64,000 nt of DNA. Origin: Saprospiraceae bacterium. Lineage in GTDB: Bacteria > Bacteroidota > Bacteroidia > Chitinophagales > Saprospiraceae. Made by a program: the position numbers and the translations under genes. The notes beneath the pieces were generated by a model. It was not told the DNA's origin, did no database searches, and saw nothing but the letters and a program-made list of their open reading frames with translations. Positions 1 through 9,011 of the stretch are shown one piece after another. Numbering within the stretch: position 1 is the stretch's first letter; every line of letters begins with the position of its first letter. The stretch is taken from contig JADJLN010000019.1 of NCBI GenBank assembly GCA_016710115.1, positions 396,001-460,000 of the forward strand, written 5' to 3'.

Positions 1-1
1 C

Positions 2-643
2 GGGATTATCCGGCGTTTCGACCCGGATGGCAATGACCTGGGGACGTTTGTGAATTCAGCCATTTTGCAGGGTCCCACCAATATCTGGTGGGGTCCGGGA
101 GGAGATCTCTTTATCACCGACTGGACCGTGGGGAATGTGCTGCGATACAGCAGTTCGGGATCATACAAGGGGGTTTGGGCTACGGGTATGGTGAATCCGG
201 AAGGTGTGGCTACCCTTCCCAACGGGGATGTATTGATCGGTGACTGGGGCGTGGACGCCGTTCACCGGTTTGATTCTCTGGGCATATCCCTGGGCATGTT
301 CAACAGTTTTGGTGGATTGGTGGATCCAAACAGTGTGCGATTGTTGACCCGACAGACATCGGCTACATATGAACCGACCACCTTACCCGATCGTGTGGCT
401 TGGATTGGACCTGGCCCGGATGGACGATACACGCTGGAGATGACATTTCCGGTTGGTGCACGAGTTCACTCACGTATTGTCAATGCTATGGGTCAAAGCT
501 TAGCGATCATTCATGACCAGGAATGGGTGAGTGGCCAGTCCTTCACTTCCTGGAATGCACCTGGACAGTGGACTCCGGGAGTCTATTATATTCAGGTCCG
601 GACGGATTCTGCGTATTGGTCCTTTCCGTTTTCGATCCGTTGA
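2..643 (+). CDS. NHL/SMP-30-like repeat protein with T9SS sorting domain (3' part)
   Basis: The gene enters from the left edge; the frame is open from base 2, so the true start is outside the window. The N-terminal part has short repeats of the NHL/gluconolactonase propeller type (GDLFITDWTVGNVLRY, GDVLIGDWGVDAVHRF). About 80 C-terminal residues resemble a type IX secretion sorting domain (MGQSLA, then PGVYYIQVRT), which suggests export and surface anchoring or release. The repeat family is clear; the ligand or substrate cannot be deduced. The next gene is convergent. Confidence 0.8.
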   Translation, partial: GIIRRFDPDGNDLGTFVNSAILQGPTNIWWGPGGDLFITDWTVGNVLRYSSSGSYKGVWATGMVNPEGVATLPNGDVLIGDWGVDAVHRFDSLGISLGMFNSFGGLVDPNSVRLLTRQTSATYEPTTLPDRVAWIGPGPDGRYTLEMTFPVGARVHSRIVNAMGQSLAIIHDQEWVSGQSFTSWNAPGQWTPGVYYIQVRTDSAYWSFPFSIR

Positions 644-652
644 TCTCTGTGA

Positions 653-1174
653 TCACTTCTGATCAGAGGGCCCATAGAAGGTCAGATCCAGGATGCGCAC
701 CCGATACCGTTTCCCGACTTTCCGCTTTGTTTCCGGGATACCCCATTGGAGAACAGATCCACTGACAGCGCCCCCTCCGGCGACATAGTATTGAAAGGGG
801 GCCGGTGAACGCGAATTGATGGCCATGTCGAGGATACTGTAGAGTGTCCAGACACCGGTGAACGTCAAAATCGTTGTACCAAGCCCTTTTGCCCAGTTGT
901 TTGATCCCGGGAAGGAGACCACAGCGATGGAATCAATATGAATGGCAGCATCCGGGAGACGAATCAGGTCGACTTCAGGAAGGAGGTCAACGATCTCTCG
1001 TGTGTAGAACTGGTCCGGTGCATCAGCTGTACTGAATGTCAGTTCATCACCGATCTGAAAACGCCAGGTTTTCAGGCTGCCCGCTTTTTCTACCTGAAAG
1101 ATCTTCTGCGCTGCCAGGGAAGAGCAACTCAGAAGCAAGGTCAGAAGGAGACACGAGGTGTGTTGAATTCGCAT
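653..1174 (-). CDS. Secreted hypothetical protein
   Basis: This encodes 173 residues. The start is an ATG followed by a basic residue, a leucine-rich hydrophobic stretch and an SLAAQ cleavage-like site, so it is probably exported to the periplasm or outer membrane. A second hydrophobic stretch lies near residues 95-115. I do not recognise the family. It ends 10 bases from the convergent upstream gene and is followed on the same strand by the DUF2461 gene's promoter side. Confidence 0.6.
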   Translation of the reverse strand: MRIQHTSCLLLTLLLSCSSLAAQKIFQVEKAGSLKTWRFQIGDELTFSTADAPDQFYTREIVDLLPEVDLIRLPDAAIHIDSIAVVSFPGSNNWAKGLGTTILTFTGVWTLYSILDMAINSRSPAPFQYYVAGGGAVSGSVLQWGIPETKRKVGKRYRVRILDLTFYGPSDQK

Positions 1175-1214
1175 GCTTCGAAGGTAGTGCTGAAATTTCT
1201 TTTCCTGTAAGCGG

Positions 1215-1880
1215 TCAGGTTAATGCTTCGATCAGAAATTCGGTAAGTGGCCGAGCGATCAGATAGCGAGACATGATCTGATCCAGCAGGTCCTCTTTTG
1301 TCAGGATGTCCGGTTTCCACTCCGAGTAATAATAGAATTGCTTGTTGAATAATACTGGTTGGCGTTCTGCATCCTCTTTGATTTCTTTGGGCAGGACCTT
1401 GTATTTCTCTCCCCGTATCTCGCCATAATGTTTGACAAATGCTGAATCAGAGATCAACTTCTGAAAACGATCGCCTTCTGTGATGATCTTTTCCCGAATT
1501 TTTTCCAGTTGAATTTTATCCGGCTGATAGGATCCGCTGTATACCCGGACATGTTTTGCTCCCAGTTCGATATACATACCCGGATAGTCCATGTCTTTTC
1601 GCCCGCCCGGGCTGATAATGGCGCTGACATTGGTTTTGTACGGCGTTTTATCCTTGCTGAATCGTGTATCCCGATAGATCCGGAAGACAGCATCTTTAGG
1701 TGTGATCAGCAGATTCCGGTCTATGGTTTGCATCCGATCGATGAGGTCGCCCACAAATCGATCGAACGGTTTCTTGACTTCCTTTTCAAAAACCGATTTG
1801 TTGGCATTGAACCAATCTCGGTCGTTGTTGCTCTCCAGTTGGTGGAAGAAGTTGGTGAAGGCAGGGGTGAAGTAGGGCAT
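1215..1880 (-). CDS. DUF2461 (TIGR02453) family protein
   Basis: This is a conserved cytosolic family of unknown function, about 220 residues long. Family-typical segments are visible: an N-terminal TPAFTNFFHQLESNNDRDWF, then DAVFRIYRDTRFSKDKTPYKT and a central PGMYIELG. I chose the internal ATG at 1880 because the family normally starts just before the F-F-x-x-L motif. An upstream ATG at 1925 would add 15 residues without family character. The family assignment is firm; the biochemical role is unknown. Confidence 0.85.
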   Translation of the reverse strand: MPYFTPAFTNFFHQLESNNDRDWFNANKSVFEKEVKKPFDRFVGDLIDRMQTIDRNLLITPKDAVFRIYRDTRFSKDKTPYKTNVSAIISPGGRKDMDYPGMYIELGAKHVRVYSGSYQPDKIQLEKIREKIITEGDRFQKLISDSAFVKHYGEIRGEKYKVLPKEIKEDAERQPVLFNKQFYYYSEWKPDILTKEDLLDQIMSRYLIARPLTEFLIEALT

Positions 1881-2022
1881 GGTAGAAAAACTGTTGATTG
1901 AAACAGGCGATTTGATTCGGATCATTCTGGCTGAAGTGGGAAGATATGAAACAGCTAAGAAGGGGAACCCGGGAATGACCGGAGACTTGCCAAATTAATG
2001 TACTTTTCGAAAAATTTTTTCG

Positions 2023-2760
2023 ATGAGCATCTTCACTACCAAAGAAAGCAGCAACCCTGTCCTCAATGAGAAGCGGTTTGCGGATCAGGAAGCCATTCTG
2101 ACGGCAGATGGGCAGACCATGACAGCCCAGGGTGCAGTGACCAAAACCCTGTTTCTTGGACTCCTGCTCCTGTGCACCGGGTATATCGGTTTTATGGCAC
2201 CGAGCAGCATGTTTTTGTGGGGTGGAGCTATTGGCGGCCTGGTCCTGGTGTTGATCGCCAGTTTCAAGACGGCCTGGTCGCCGGTGCTGGCCCCCTTATA
2301 TGCGTTGGCTGAAGGACTGTTTGTTGGCACTGTCACCGCATTTTATGCATCGGCATTTGATGGTATTGTCTTCCAGGCGGTGAGTCTGACCATCGCCATG
2401 TTGTTTATCATGTTGTTTCTCTATCAGGCTCGGATCATCGTGGTTACCCAGCGGTTGCGTTCGGGAATCATCATGGCCACTGTGGCTGTCATGGTTGTCT
2501 ATTTGGCATCCTGGGGACTTTCCTATTTTGGTATTGAAGTGCCCTATCTCCATGAAGGAGGGATTATAGGTATTGGTATCAGCCTGTTGATCATCGGCAT
2601 TGCCTCCATGAACCTGCTGCTCGACTTCGATATGTTCGAAAAAGGTGAACAACTGGGTGCGCCCAAACACATGGAGTGGTTTGCCGCCATGGGTTTGCTG
2701 GTCACGCTGGTGTGGCTGTACATTGAATTCCTGCGGTTGTTGAGTAAGTTGAGGGATTAG
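2023..2760 (+). CDS. Bax inhibitor-1/YccA family membrane protein
   Basis: This 245-residue protein has about seven hydrophobic segments after a 35-residue polar N-terminus, matching the Bax-inhibitor-1/YccA/TMBIM family. Some members act as pH-sensitive calcium leak channels; others are substrates or modulators of FtsH. The segment PLYALAEGLFVGTVTAFY and the C-terminal LLDFDMFEKGEQLGAPKHMEW are typical of the YccA-like subgroup. Length is normal. It stands alone, with a hairpin and T-run downstream. Confidence 0.88.
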   Translation: MSIFTTKESSNPVLNEKRFADQEAILTADGQTMTAQGAVTKTLFLGLLLLCTGYIGFMAPSSMFLWGGAIGGLVLVLIASFKTAWSPVLAPLYALAEGLFVGTVTAFYASAFDGIVFQAVSLTIAMLFIMLFLYQARIIVVTQRLRSGIIMATVAVMVVYLASWGLSYFGIEVPYLHEGGIIGIGISLLIIGIASMNLLLDFDMFEKGEQLGAPKHMEWFAAMGLLVTLVWLYIEFLRLLSKLRD

Positions 2761-2806
2761 GGGGGGTTGTTTGGTATTCGGTAAATCTGCTCCTCTTCAT
2801 AGTTTG

Positions 2807-2845
2807 ACAGGCCTAATTTATTCAATTTTGATCTGGCCTGTTTTT
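2807..2845 (+). terminator. Probable rho-independent terminator of the BI-1 gene
   Basis: ACAGGCC at 2807-2813 pairs with GGCCTGT at 2835-2841, followed by a T-run. It lies about 45 bases past the BI-1 stop codon. The 3' end of the truncated minus-strand transposase overlaps it, so the IS fragment ends inside this structure. Confidence 0.5.
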
Positions 2846-3538
2846 GGGAAAGGTTACAACTTTAATGTCCGCATTTGCCTTTAAGCGGGTAACGAAGAAC
2901 ACACCCGTGCTGTCCGATTTATTCAACCAGTTGAAGTCTACATAAGCCCGATCGACAACGATAACTGATTCTGCTGGGAAATCGGTGTTACGAGCGACGT
3001 TGATCTCATGCTTCTTGCCGTCGGACAAGAAGGCATAGCTAGGCAATCCGGTGTCATAATCCAGAACAGCATGGAGCTTGACAGCACCTTTCCTGGTGCG
3101 AAATTTGGCCCAATCAAACAATGAATGGCACAAGGGGATGATACTGGCATCCATGATGAAGATCTTTCGCTTCAGGTTCCTGGCATACATGCGCTGTCTT
3201 TGCAATGACGGCTCCATGCGATCCAGCAGCTTGAAATAGATGTCCTGGAACACTTCGAAGGTGCGATGTTTGTTGATATAACTCATGGAGGACTTGCGTG
3301 GAGGCTTGGTTATGCCCAGGTGGTTGAGGTTGCCCGTAGCACTCATCAACCCATTGCTGATGTCTCTCAATGAAGTGAGCTCTGTTATTTGCATGAAGAT
3401 CATAGACACAAAGTGTGTCCATGTATTGATCCCCTTGGAGTACTTGTCAGAATCATGTTGTTGGATCGCTTTTCTAACCACACTGCGATCAATCAGGGAT
3501 AGCATTTGGGAGAAAAGACGTAACTTCGACTTGGACAT
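2822..3538 (-). pseudogene. IS4-type transposase (DUF4372 + DDE), 3'-truncated
   Basis: This encodes 238 residues, whereas transposases of this IS4 branch are usually about 370-400. The N-terminal DUF4372-like segment (SLIDRSVVRKAIQQHDSDKYSKG) and the first two catalytic aspartates are present (IFIMDASIIPL and VIVVDRAYVDF). The frame stops before the YxxRWxIE region carrying the catalytic glutamate, so it should be inactive. No inverted repeats were found. It borders the AT-rich FISUMP gene and forms the left edge of an acquired island. Confidence 0.85.
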
Positions 3539-3648
3539 GGTTGTGGTATTATCGCAACCCTAAGATAGGGGCTTCAGCCATGTCCTTTTTTCGTTATTTT
3601 GGACGCATGTGTTTCCAAATCAGTAATAGACTTAAATGGTTTTTTAGG

Positions 3649-4656
3649 ATGAAAACAAGAATTCAATGTTGTATGCAAGTGATTATACTTTCCTTATCTA
3701 CCATATTTTTTGTAACTAATTGTACCAAGCAGGATGACCCTCCAAAAGAGCCAACTATTCCAATATTAACCACCAAAGAAGTAATAGAAATTACCCAATA
3801 CACTGCAACATGTGGAGGCGTATTTGTTCCTCATTTTGGAGCGACAATAACGGAGCAGGGAGTATGCTGGGATACAATCCAAGTTCCAACGATTACTGAT
3901 AATAAAATAACAGATGAAGGGTTTGGCGACTTTAATTCATGTATTATTGGATTAACCCCAAATACTACCTATTTTGTACGAGCTTATGCAACCAGTAGTT
4001 TAGGCACGGGTTATGGAAATGTTATATCATTTACTACTCTAGAAGAAAAAAAAGTTACATTTGGTGCCATGTCAGACATAGATGGCATTACATACAAAAC
4101 AGTAACCATAGGTTCTCAGACATGGATGGCAGAAAATCTGAAAGTTACCAAATATAATGATGGCACAAACATACCAAATATAACCAATCCCGTGGATTGG
4201 ATCACATCAACAACCGGTGCAATATGTGATTATGATAACATCCTATCCAATTCCGAAACTTACGGGAAATTATACAATTGGAATGCTGTAAATACCGGCC
4301 ATTTATGTCCAGTCGGTTGGCATGTGGCAACTGATCTGGAGTGGACTCTACTGACAAATTATCTTGGTGATTCAATTGCTGGAGCAAAACTAAGAGAGGC
4401 AAATATTGCCCATTGGAAGAGCCCAAATAAATCAGCAACCAATGAATCCGGTTTTACAGCTCTTCCTGGTGGTTACCGTAGCGATTATGATGGAACATTT
4501 GGGGATATTGGGACATATGGTATATGGTGGAGTGCAACTGAGTATAGTATCAATAGCTGCTATTATCGAAGTATGGGCTATACTAGCAATGGGGTAACCC
4601 GATATTTAGCACTTAAGGATGCTGGCTTATCAGTTCGTTGTGTGAAGGGAATGTAA
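3649..4656 (+). CDS. FISUMP-domain lipoprotein
   Basis: This 335-residue surface lipoprotein is predicted to start at the ATG at 3649, which gives a signal peptide with lipobox FFVTNC. An upstream ATG at 3541 would bury the signal peptide. Residues of about 40-135 look like a fibronectin/IPT-like module ending in TPNTTYFVRAYATSSLGTGYG. The rest is a Fibrobacter succinogenes major paralogous domain, from YKTVTIGSQTWMAENLKVTKY to the terminal LSVRCVKG. It is visibly AT-richer than its neighbours and lies between two IS elements, so it was probably acquired. The last two bases of its stop codon lie inside the IS982 inverted repeat. Confidence 0.85.
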   Translation: MKTRIQCCMQVIILSLSTIFFVTNCTKQDDPPKEPTIPILTTKEVIEITQYTATCGGVFVPHFGATITEQGVCWDTIQVPTITDNKITDEGFGDFNSCIIGLTPNTTYFVRAYATSSLGTGYGNVISFTTLEEKKVTFGAMSDIDGITYKTVTIGSQTWMAENLKVTKYNDGTNIPNITNPVDWITSTTGAICDYDNILSNSETYGKLYNWNAVNTGHLCPVGWHVATDLEWTLLTNYLGDSIAGAKLREANIAHWKSPNKSATNESGFTALPGGYRSDYDGTFGDIGTYGIWWSATEYSINSCYYRSMGYTSNGVTRYLALKDAGLSVRCVKGM

Positions 4657-5686
4657 CGCATTGAGGGGTTGAATTCAATAAAAAAAGATCATGCATTTTG
4701 TTGATTGTCAGTATCTTGAAGATCATCTCACCTATCCAAAAGATACCGACATACATGATCTTCCCACAACTTACGGAAAAGTCCAGAGTGTACTTCTCAC
4801 TCAAGCTAAAGATTATTTTGACGAGGCTGGAAACACCCGACATTACCCCAACATGCCTGGTATGTCCGATCTGGAGGTAGTAAGTCTTGCAATAGCTGCT
4901 GAATGTGTTCAGGTCAGTTCCGAGAACCTGCTTTGGTCCAAGCTTAGGACTGATTATTCTAACCTGTTCCCCTACCTCATTCACCGCACCTCCTATAACC
5001 GGAGAAGGAAAGCCCTCAGGGACACTGTGCTGCATTGTACAGAGATGATGGCTTCCAGAATGGTCTCTGACCTGGAGGCCTTCCTGATTGATTCCATTCC
5101 GGTACCTACTTGCCGGATCGTCAGAGAGCATAGCTCTAAGGCCTGTCGTCGACCTGACAGGGATGCAGTTGTTGCCAACAAGGGTTTCAATCGAATCCTT
5201 GGGGGCTATTTTATCGGGTATAAAATGCACATTATCACCAGTGTAACCGGGGTTTACAGGGATCTTCTCCTTACACCTGCCAGTACACATGATAGTGCTT
5301 TTCTCAAGGAGATCAGCCCTGATGACACCCATCTGTACGGTCGGACATTGATTGGAGATCGGGGCTATATTGGTCATTCTACCCAAATGAGATTGTTCGA
5401 GGAGGTACAGCTTCAATTAGATGTGCCTTACAGAAGAAATCAGCATGATTTTAAAACTTACGATTTAGACAAGCGGATCAAGCGCAAATCCATTGAAGTT
5501 GTATTTTCACAATACTGCGATGAATTCCTTCTTCGACTAAATTATGCAAAACGATTTGCTGGTTTCGAGATCAGGATTCTTACCAAGGTTGCGGTAAAAA
5601 CATTCAAACAGTTTTGGAATTTTATCCATGGGCGCAATATCATCCAAACCAAACATGCTTTGGCAGCTTAACCCCTCAACGCGTTA
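4654..5686 (+). mobile_element. IS982-family insertion sequence
   Basis: The element is bounded by 17-bp inverted repeats at 4654-4670 and 5670-5686 with one mismatch (core TTGAGGGGTT outside-in; AACCCCTCAA at the right end). They enclose one complete transposase gene. I could not identify a convincing target-site duplication. The left repeat contains the stop codon of the FISUMP gene and the right repeat contains that of the transposase. Confidence 0.85.
4691..5671 (+). CDS. IS982-family transposase
   Basis: This complete 326-residue DDE transposase catalyses movement of the surrounding element. The catalytic triad is visible: Asp in AFLIDSIPVPTC, Asp in TLIGDRGYIG, and Glu in KRKSIEVVFSQ. 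The last motif is the hallmark of IS982 enzymes. Length is typical. It starts 20 bases inside the left inverted repeat, and its TAA stop codon is formed by the right inverted repeat. No frameshift is seen, so it may still be active. Confidence 0.92.
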   Translation: MHFVDCQYLEDHLTYPKDTDIHDLPTTYGKVQSVLLTQAKDYFDEAGNTRHYPNMPGMSDLEVVSLAIAAECVQVSSENLLWSKLRTDYSNLFPYLIHRTSYNRRRKALRDTVLHCTEMMASRMVSDLEAFLIDSIPVPTCRIVREHSSKACRRPDRDAVVANKGFNRILGGYFIGYKMHIITSVTGVYRDLLLTPASTHDSAFLKEISPDDTHLYGRTLIGDRGYIGHSTQMRLFEEVQLQLDVPYRRNQHDFKTYDLDKRIKRKSIEVVFSQYCDEFLLRLNYAKRFAGFEIRILTKVAVKTFKQFWNFIHGRNIIQTKHALAA

Positions 5687-6115
5687 TATAATTTTTCATT
5701 TTAATCAAATTTTATTTGCTATAACATTAGTCACCGCGACTCGAGTCGCGGATAGTTCCATTACATCAGCAGTGAATGTTCGGATACCCATGCTATTTGG
5801 AGTATATCAGATACATCCAAGTGGGGATGGATAGTCTTATACACCAATCCAAGATAACGATGAATGGTTCAATAAGCAAAGAATGGTATGACATGTTCTT
5901 CTGAAAGGTCAACCGGTGTGGCAGAACAATTGTGCAACAGTCTGATGTGTCGGGTTCACATAAGATTATCGCCCCTTCTTGTGCAGGGCAACCCTGTTTT
6001 GAAGGGTTTGGCCTAATCGAGTAGTCGAGAATTGCTTTTCAAGAGAGACTACGTTGATGATAGTCCCCAGACCCCTTCCTTTTTCCTATTTTTACGCCTC
6101 AAAACACCATACCCC
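5687..6115. other. Gene-free spacer with an 18-bp perfect palindrome
   Basis: No convincing gene is present. The stretch begins AT-rich and carries the perfect palindrome CCGCGACTCGAGTCGCGG at 5734-5751. An open frame after it encodes a short peptide that matches nothing I recognise. The last 60 bases before the topoisomerase gene contain CTATTTTTACG, which could serve as a -7 box. Confidence 0.5.
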
Positions 6116-6358
6116 ATGGCCACTAACAAGGGTGAAGAATTACAGACCCTGTCCGGGATGTATGAGGAATACTTCCTCGATTATGCATCCTACGTCATCC
6201 TGGAGCGTGCCGTTCCGGCCATCGAAGACGGGCTCAAGCCCGTACAACGCCGTATTCTCCATGCTATGAAGGAGATGGATGATGGCCGTTTTCACAAGGT
6301 GGCCAACATCATCGGCCAGACCATGCAATACCACCCGCACGGGGATGCCGCCATCTGA
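6116..6358 (+). CDS. parC: DNA gyrase/topoisomerase IV subunit A, 5' part up to an in-frame TGA
   Basis: These are the first 80 codons of a type IIA topoisomerase A subunit (breakage-reunion subunit). The start at 6116 gives the usual N-terminus (EYFLDYASYVILERAVPAIEDGLKPVQRR). The frame stops at TGA 6356-6358, immediately after HPHGDAAI. Translation resumes perfectly in the same frame with DALVNLGQKDLLID. The stop takes the place of a residue equivalent to Tyr86 of E. coli GyrA, in the quinolone-resistance region; relatives usually have Gly there. A single G-to-T change or base-call error explains it. Confidence 0.88.
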   Translation: MATNKGEELQTLSGMYEEYFLDYASYVILERAVPAIEDGLKPVQRRILHAMKEMDDGRFHKVANIIGQTMQYHPHGDAAI

Positions 6359-8710
6359 GATGCGCTGGTCAATCTGGGGCAGAAAGACCTGCTCATCGAT
6401 CCTCAGGGCAACTGGGGCGATGTGCGAACCGGCGATGGAGCTGCAGCCTCTCGTTACATTGAAGCTCGCCTCACCAAATTTGCCCTGGAGGTACTGTTCA
6501 ATCCACAGACCACCGATTGGCAATTGTCCTATGATGGCCGGAAGAGGGAGCCCATTGCCCTGCCATCCAAGTTCCCGATTCTGCTTTCGCAAGGTGTAGA
6601 GGGTATTGCGGTGGGCTTATCCACCAAAATATTACCACATAATTTCCTGGAGCTGATCGATGCCTCGATCAAGATCCTGCAAGGCAAGAAATTCGAGCTC
6701 TACCCCGATTTTGATACGGGAGGGCAGGTCGATGTCAGTGAATACAATGGCGGCGGTCGAGGCAGTCGGGTCAAAGTCCGGGCCACCGTAGAAAATCCGG
6801 ATAAAAAGACCCTTTTGATCAAGGAGCTACCCTATGGTGTCACGACCGGTTCGCTGATCGACTCCATTGTCAAGGCCAGCGACAAAGGCAAGATCAAGAT
6901 CAAGCGCATCATCGACAACACAGCCGAGCATGTGGAGGTCCAGATCGAATTGCAACCAGGAATTTCGCCGGAGGTCACAATGGACGCGCTGTATGCCTTT
7001 ACCAATTGCGAGGTGTCCATTTCGCCCAATGCCTGTGTGATCGTCGAGGACAAGCCGCATTTTCTCACCGTTGAAGACATCCTTCGTTACAATACGCAGC
7101 AGACCCGTACCCTGCTCGGACGGGAACTGGAGATCAAGCAGGGGGAACTGGAAGAGAAATGGCATTTTGCCAGCCTGGAGAAGATCTTTATCGAAAACAG
7201 GATTTACCACGATATTGAAGAGTGCGAAACCTGGGAAGCTGTTCTGGAAGCCATAGACAGTGGATTGCGGAAATTTGTCCGCACACCCGACATGAAACCC
7301 GTGGCGAATGACAAGCGGGTCCAGCTGATGCGGGAACTGACGGAAGAGGACCTGGTTCGACTCACCGAGATCAAGATCAAGCGGATCAGTAAATACAACA
7401 GCTTCAAGGCTGATGAGCTGATCGCCCAGATCGAAGCGGACCTGGAAGAGGTCAAGCATCATCTCGCACACCTGACGGATTACAGCATTGAGTGGTATAA
7501 AAATCTGAAGACAAAATATGGCAAGGGGAAGGAAAGGCGAACGCGGATCACTTCCCTGGAAACCATCGAAGCGCGGCAGGTTGTTGCCAATAATGCAAAA
7601 CTGTACGTCAATCGAAAGGACGGGTTTATTGGCACAGGATTGAAAAAGGATGAGTTTGTCGCGGATTGTTCCGATATCGATGACATTATTGCATTCCGAA
7701 AGGATGGGACATTTACGGTTGTTCGTGTAGATGAAAAAGTCTTTGTCGGAAAGGACATTATTCATGTAGGTGTATGGAATAAAAGGGACGACCGCACGAC
7801 CTATCATCTGGTCTATTTTGATGGAGAAAGCGGCAATGCCTATGTCAAGCGGTTTAATGTCACTTCGGTCACCCGCGATAAAGAATATCCCCTCACCAAA
7901 GGGACGAAGTACAGCAAGGTGCTTTATTTTTCCGTGCAGCCGAATGGTGAATCGGAAATGGTGGAAGTCAACCTGTCACCCAACTGCCGCGCCAAGATCA
8001 AGCAATTCGAATTTGACTTTGCTGAGCTGGCGATCAAAAGCAGGAGTTCACAGGGGAATATTCTGACCAAATACCCGGTGAAAAAAATACAGCAGATCGG
8101 ACTTGGGAAATCTACATTGGGTGCACAGCAAGCCTGGATGGATGAAGCCAGTGGCAGACTGAATACGGAGGGGCGTGGCAAATACCTCGGCGCTTTCGAT
8201 ACGGGTGATCAGATTCTGTCCCTGTATATGGATGGTACATATGAGATCACGGATTTTGACCTGAATAATCGATATGATCCAACTACAGTCATAGAGATCC
8301 GGAAATTTCATCCCGACATGGTCATTTCGGCAGTCCATTTTGATGGCAACAAAGGGTGGACACTGGTCAAGCGATTCCAGATCGAAACGTCGACGACGGG
8401 ACAGAAATTCTCGTATCTCACAGACCATCGGAATAGCAAGTTGCTTTTTGCCAGTATTCTTCCTGATGTAGAAGTCGAATACTGGTACCGGGATAAAAAG
8501 AAGATCAAGCAACACGAGATCGCCAATCTGACTGACATTGTGGATATCAAAGGATGGAAGGCGTTGGGCAACCAGCTGGTTCCCTACCCTCTGGACAAGA
8601 TCCAGCTCTCTGAAGCGGCGGAAGCCCAGGCAGAGAAGTACCATCCGGGTGACACCATCGAATTTGACGTGGACATCAAACAGGGCGATCTGTTCGGGGA
8701 GGAGGAATAA
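6359..8710 (+). CDS. parC: DNA gyrase/topoisomerase IV subunit A, main part
   Basis: This continues the subunit-A gene in the same frame past the TGA at 6356; the whole product would be 864 residues. The catalytic tyrosine is in GDGAAASRYIEARL (about residue 114). The coiled-coil connector (roughly residues 440-480) and a C-terminal beta-pinwheel region follow, then an acidic tail DLFGEEE. The enzyme cleaves and rejoins both DNA strands with subunit B (ATPase, not in this window). If the TGA were real, an internal GTG such as the one at 6422 would give a protein lacking part of the active-site domain, so a consensus error is more likely. Confidence 0.9.
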   Translation, partial: DALVNLGQKDLLIDPQGNWGDVRTGDGAAASRYIEARLTKFALEVLFNPQTTDWQLSYDGRKREPIALPSKFPILLSQGVEGIAVGLSTKILPHNFLELIDASIKILQGKKFELYPDFDTGGQVDVSEYNGGGRGSRVKVRATVENPDKKTLLIKELPYGVTTGSLIDSIVKASDKGKIKIKRIIDNTAEHVEVQIELQPGISPEVTMDALYAFTNCEVSISPNACVIVEDKPHFLTVEDILRYNTQQTRTLLGRELEIKQGELEEKWHFASLEKIFIENRIYHDIEECETWEAVLEAIDSGLRKFVRTPDMKPVANDKRVQLMRELTEEDLVRLTEIKIKRISKYNSFKADELIAQIEADLEEVKHHLAHLTDYSIEWYKNLKTKYGKGKERRTRITSLETIEARQVVANNAKLYVNRKDGFIGTGLKKDEFVADCSDIDDIIAFRKDGTFTVVRVDEKVFVGKDIIHVGVWNKRDDRTTYHLVYFDGESGNAYVKRFNVTSVTRDKEYPLTKGTKYSKVLYFSVQPNGESEMVEVNLSPNCRAKIKQFEFDFAELAIKSRSSQGNILTKYPVKKIQQIGLGKSTLGAQQAWMDEASGRLNTEGRGKYLGAFDTGDQILSLYMDGTYEITDFDLNNRYDPTTVIEIRKFHPDMVISAVHFDGNKGWTLVKRFQIETSTTGQKFSYLTDHRNSKLLFASILPDVEVEYWYRDKKKIKQHEIANLTDIVDIKGWKALGNQLVPYPLDKIQLSEAAEAQAEKYHPGDTIEFDVDIKQGDLFGEEE

Positions 8711-9011
8711 GATCAATGTGGACGAGGGAAATGGTTAAAACCATTCCCCGAAACATGTGAATTTTATTCCCGGGGTTTCCTCCTGCGGCGGATAAAGAAA
8801 ACCCCGGGCTACGAAGTTTTCAGGTAGAAAAGTGGAAGAATGACATTTCCGAAATGATCATTCATGACCATGAAACAGAGCTTATCAACATCCTTTTATG
8901 TCCAACTGTGAATTAGAAAACGATGTAGCACTGGGATTTTCAACAGCCGGAGAAGGCCAACCCTGGGTAATCAAATCGATAAACAGATAGAAACCATTTT
9001 AATGGTTTCCC
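8711..9011. other. Spacer with three inverted repeats
   Basis: No gene is seen. Hairpins are AATGGTT/AACCATT (8730-8745), CCCGGGGTTT/AAACCCCGGG (8769-8778 with 8799-8808), and GAAACCATT/AATGGTTTC (8990-9009). The outer two flank the spacer as near mirror images, directly beyond the ends of the convergent topoisomerase and epimerase genes. They may act as terminators, although neither has a strong T-run. Confidence 0.5.

Noticed and set aside
4613..5416. Open minus-strand frame of 267 codons
   Set aside because: It covers the IS982 transposase antisense; the plus frame has the full DDE triad and inverted repeats.
5880..6010. tRNA-like segment around GGTTCACAT
   Set aside because: I could not fold an acceptor stem and anticodon arm around it. 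No tRNA gene was identified anywhere in the window.
6827..7807. Open minus-strand frame of 326 codons
   Set aside because: It is antisense to the topoisomerase A gene and has no recognisable domain.
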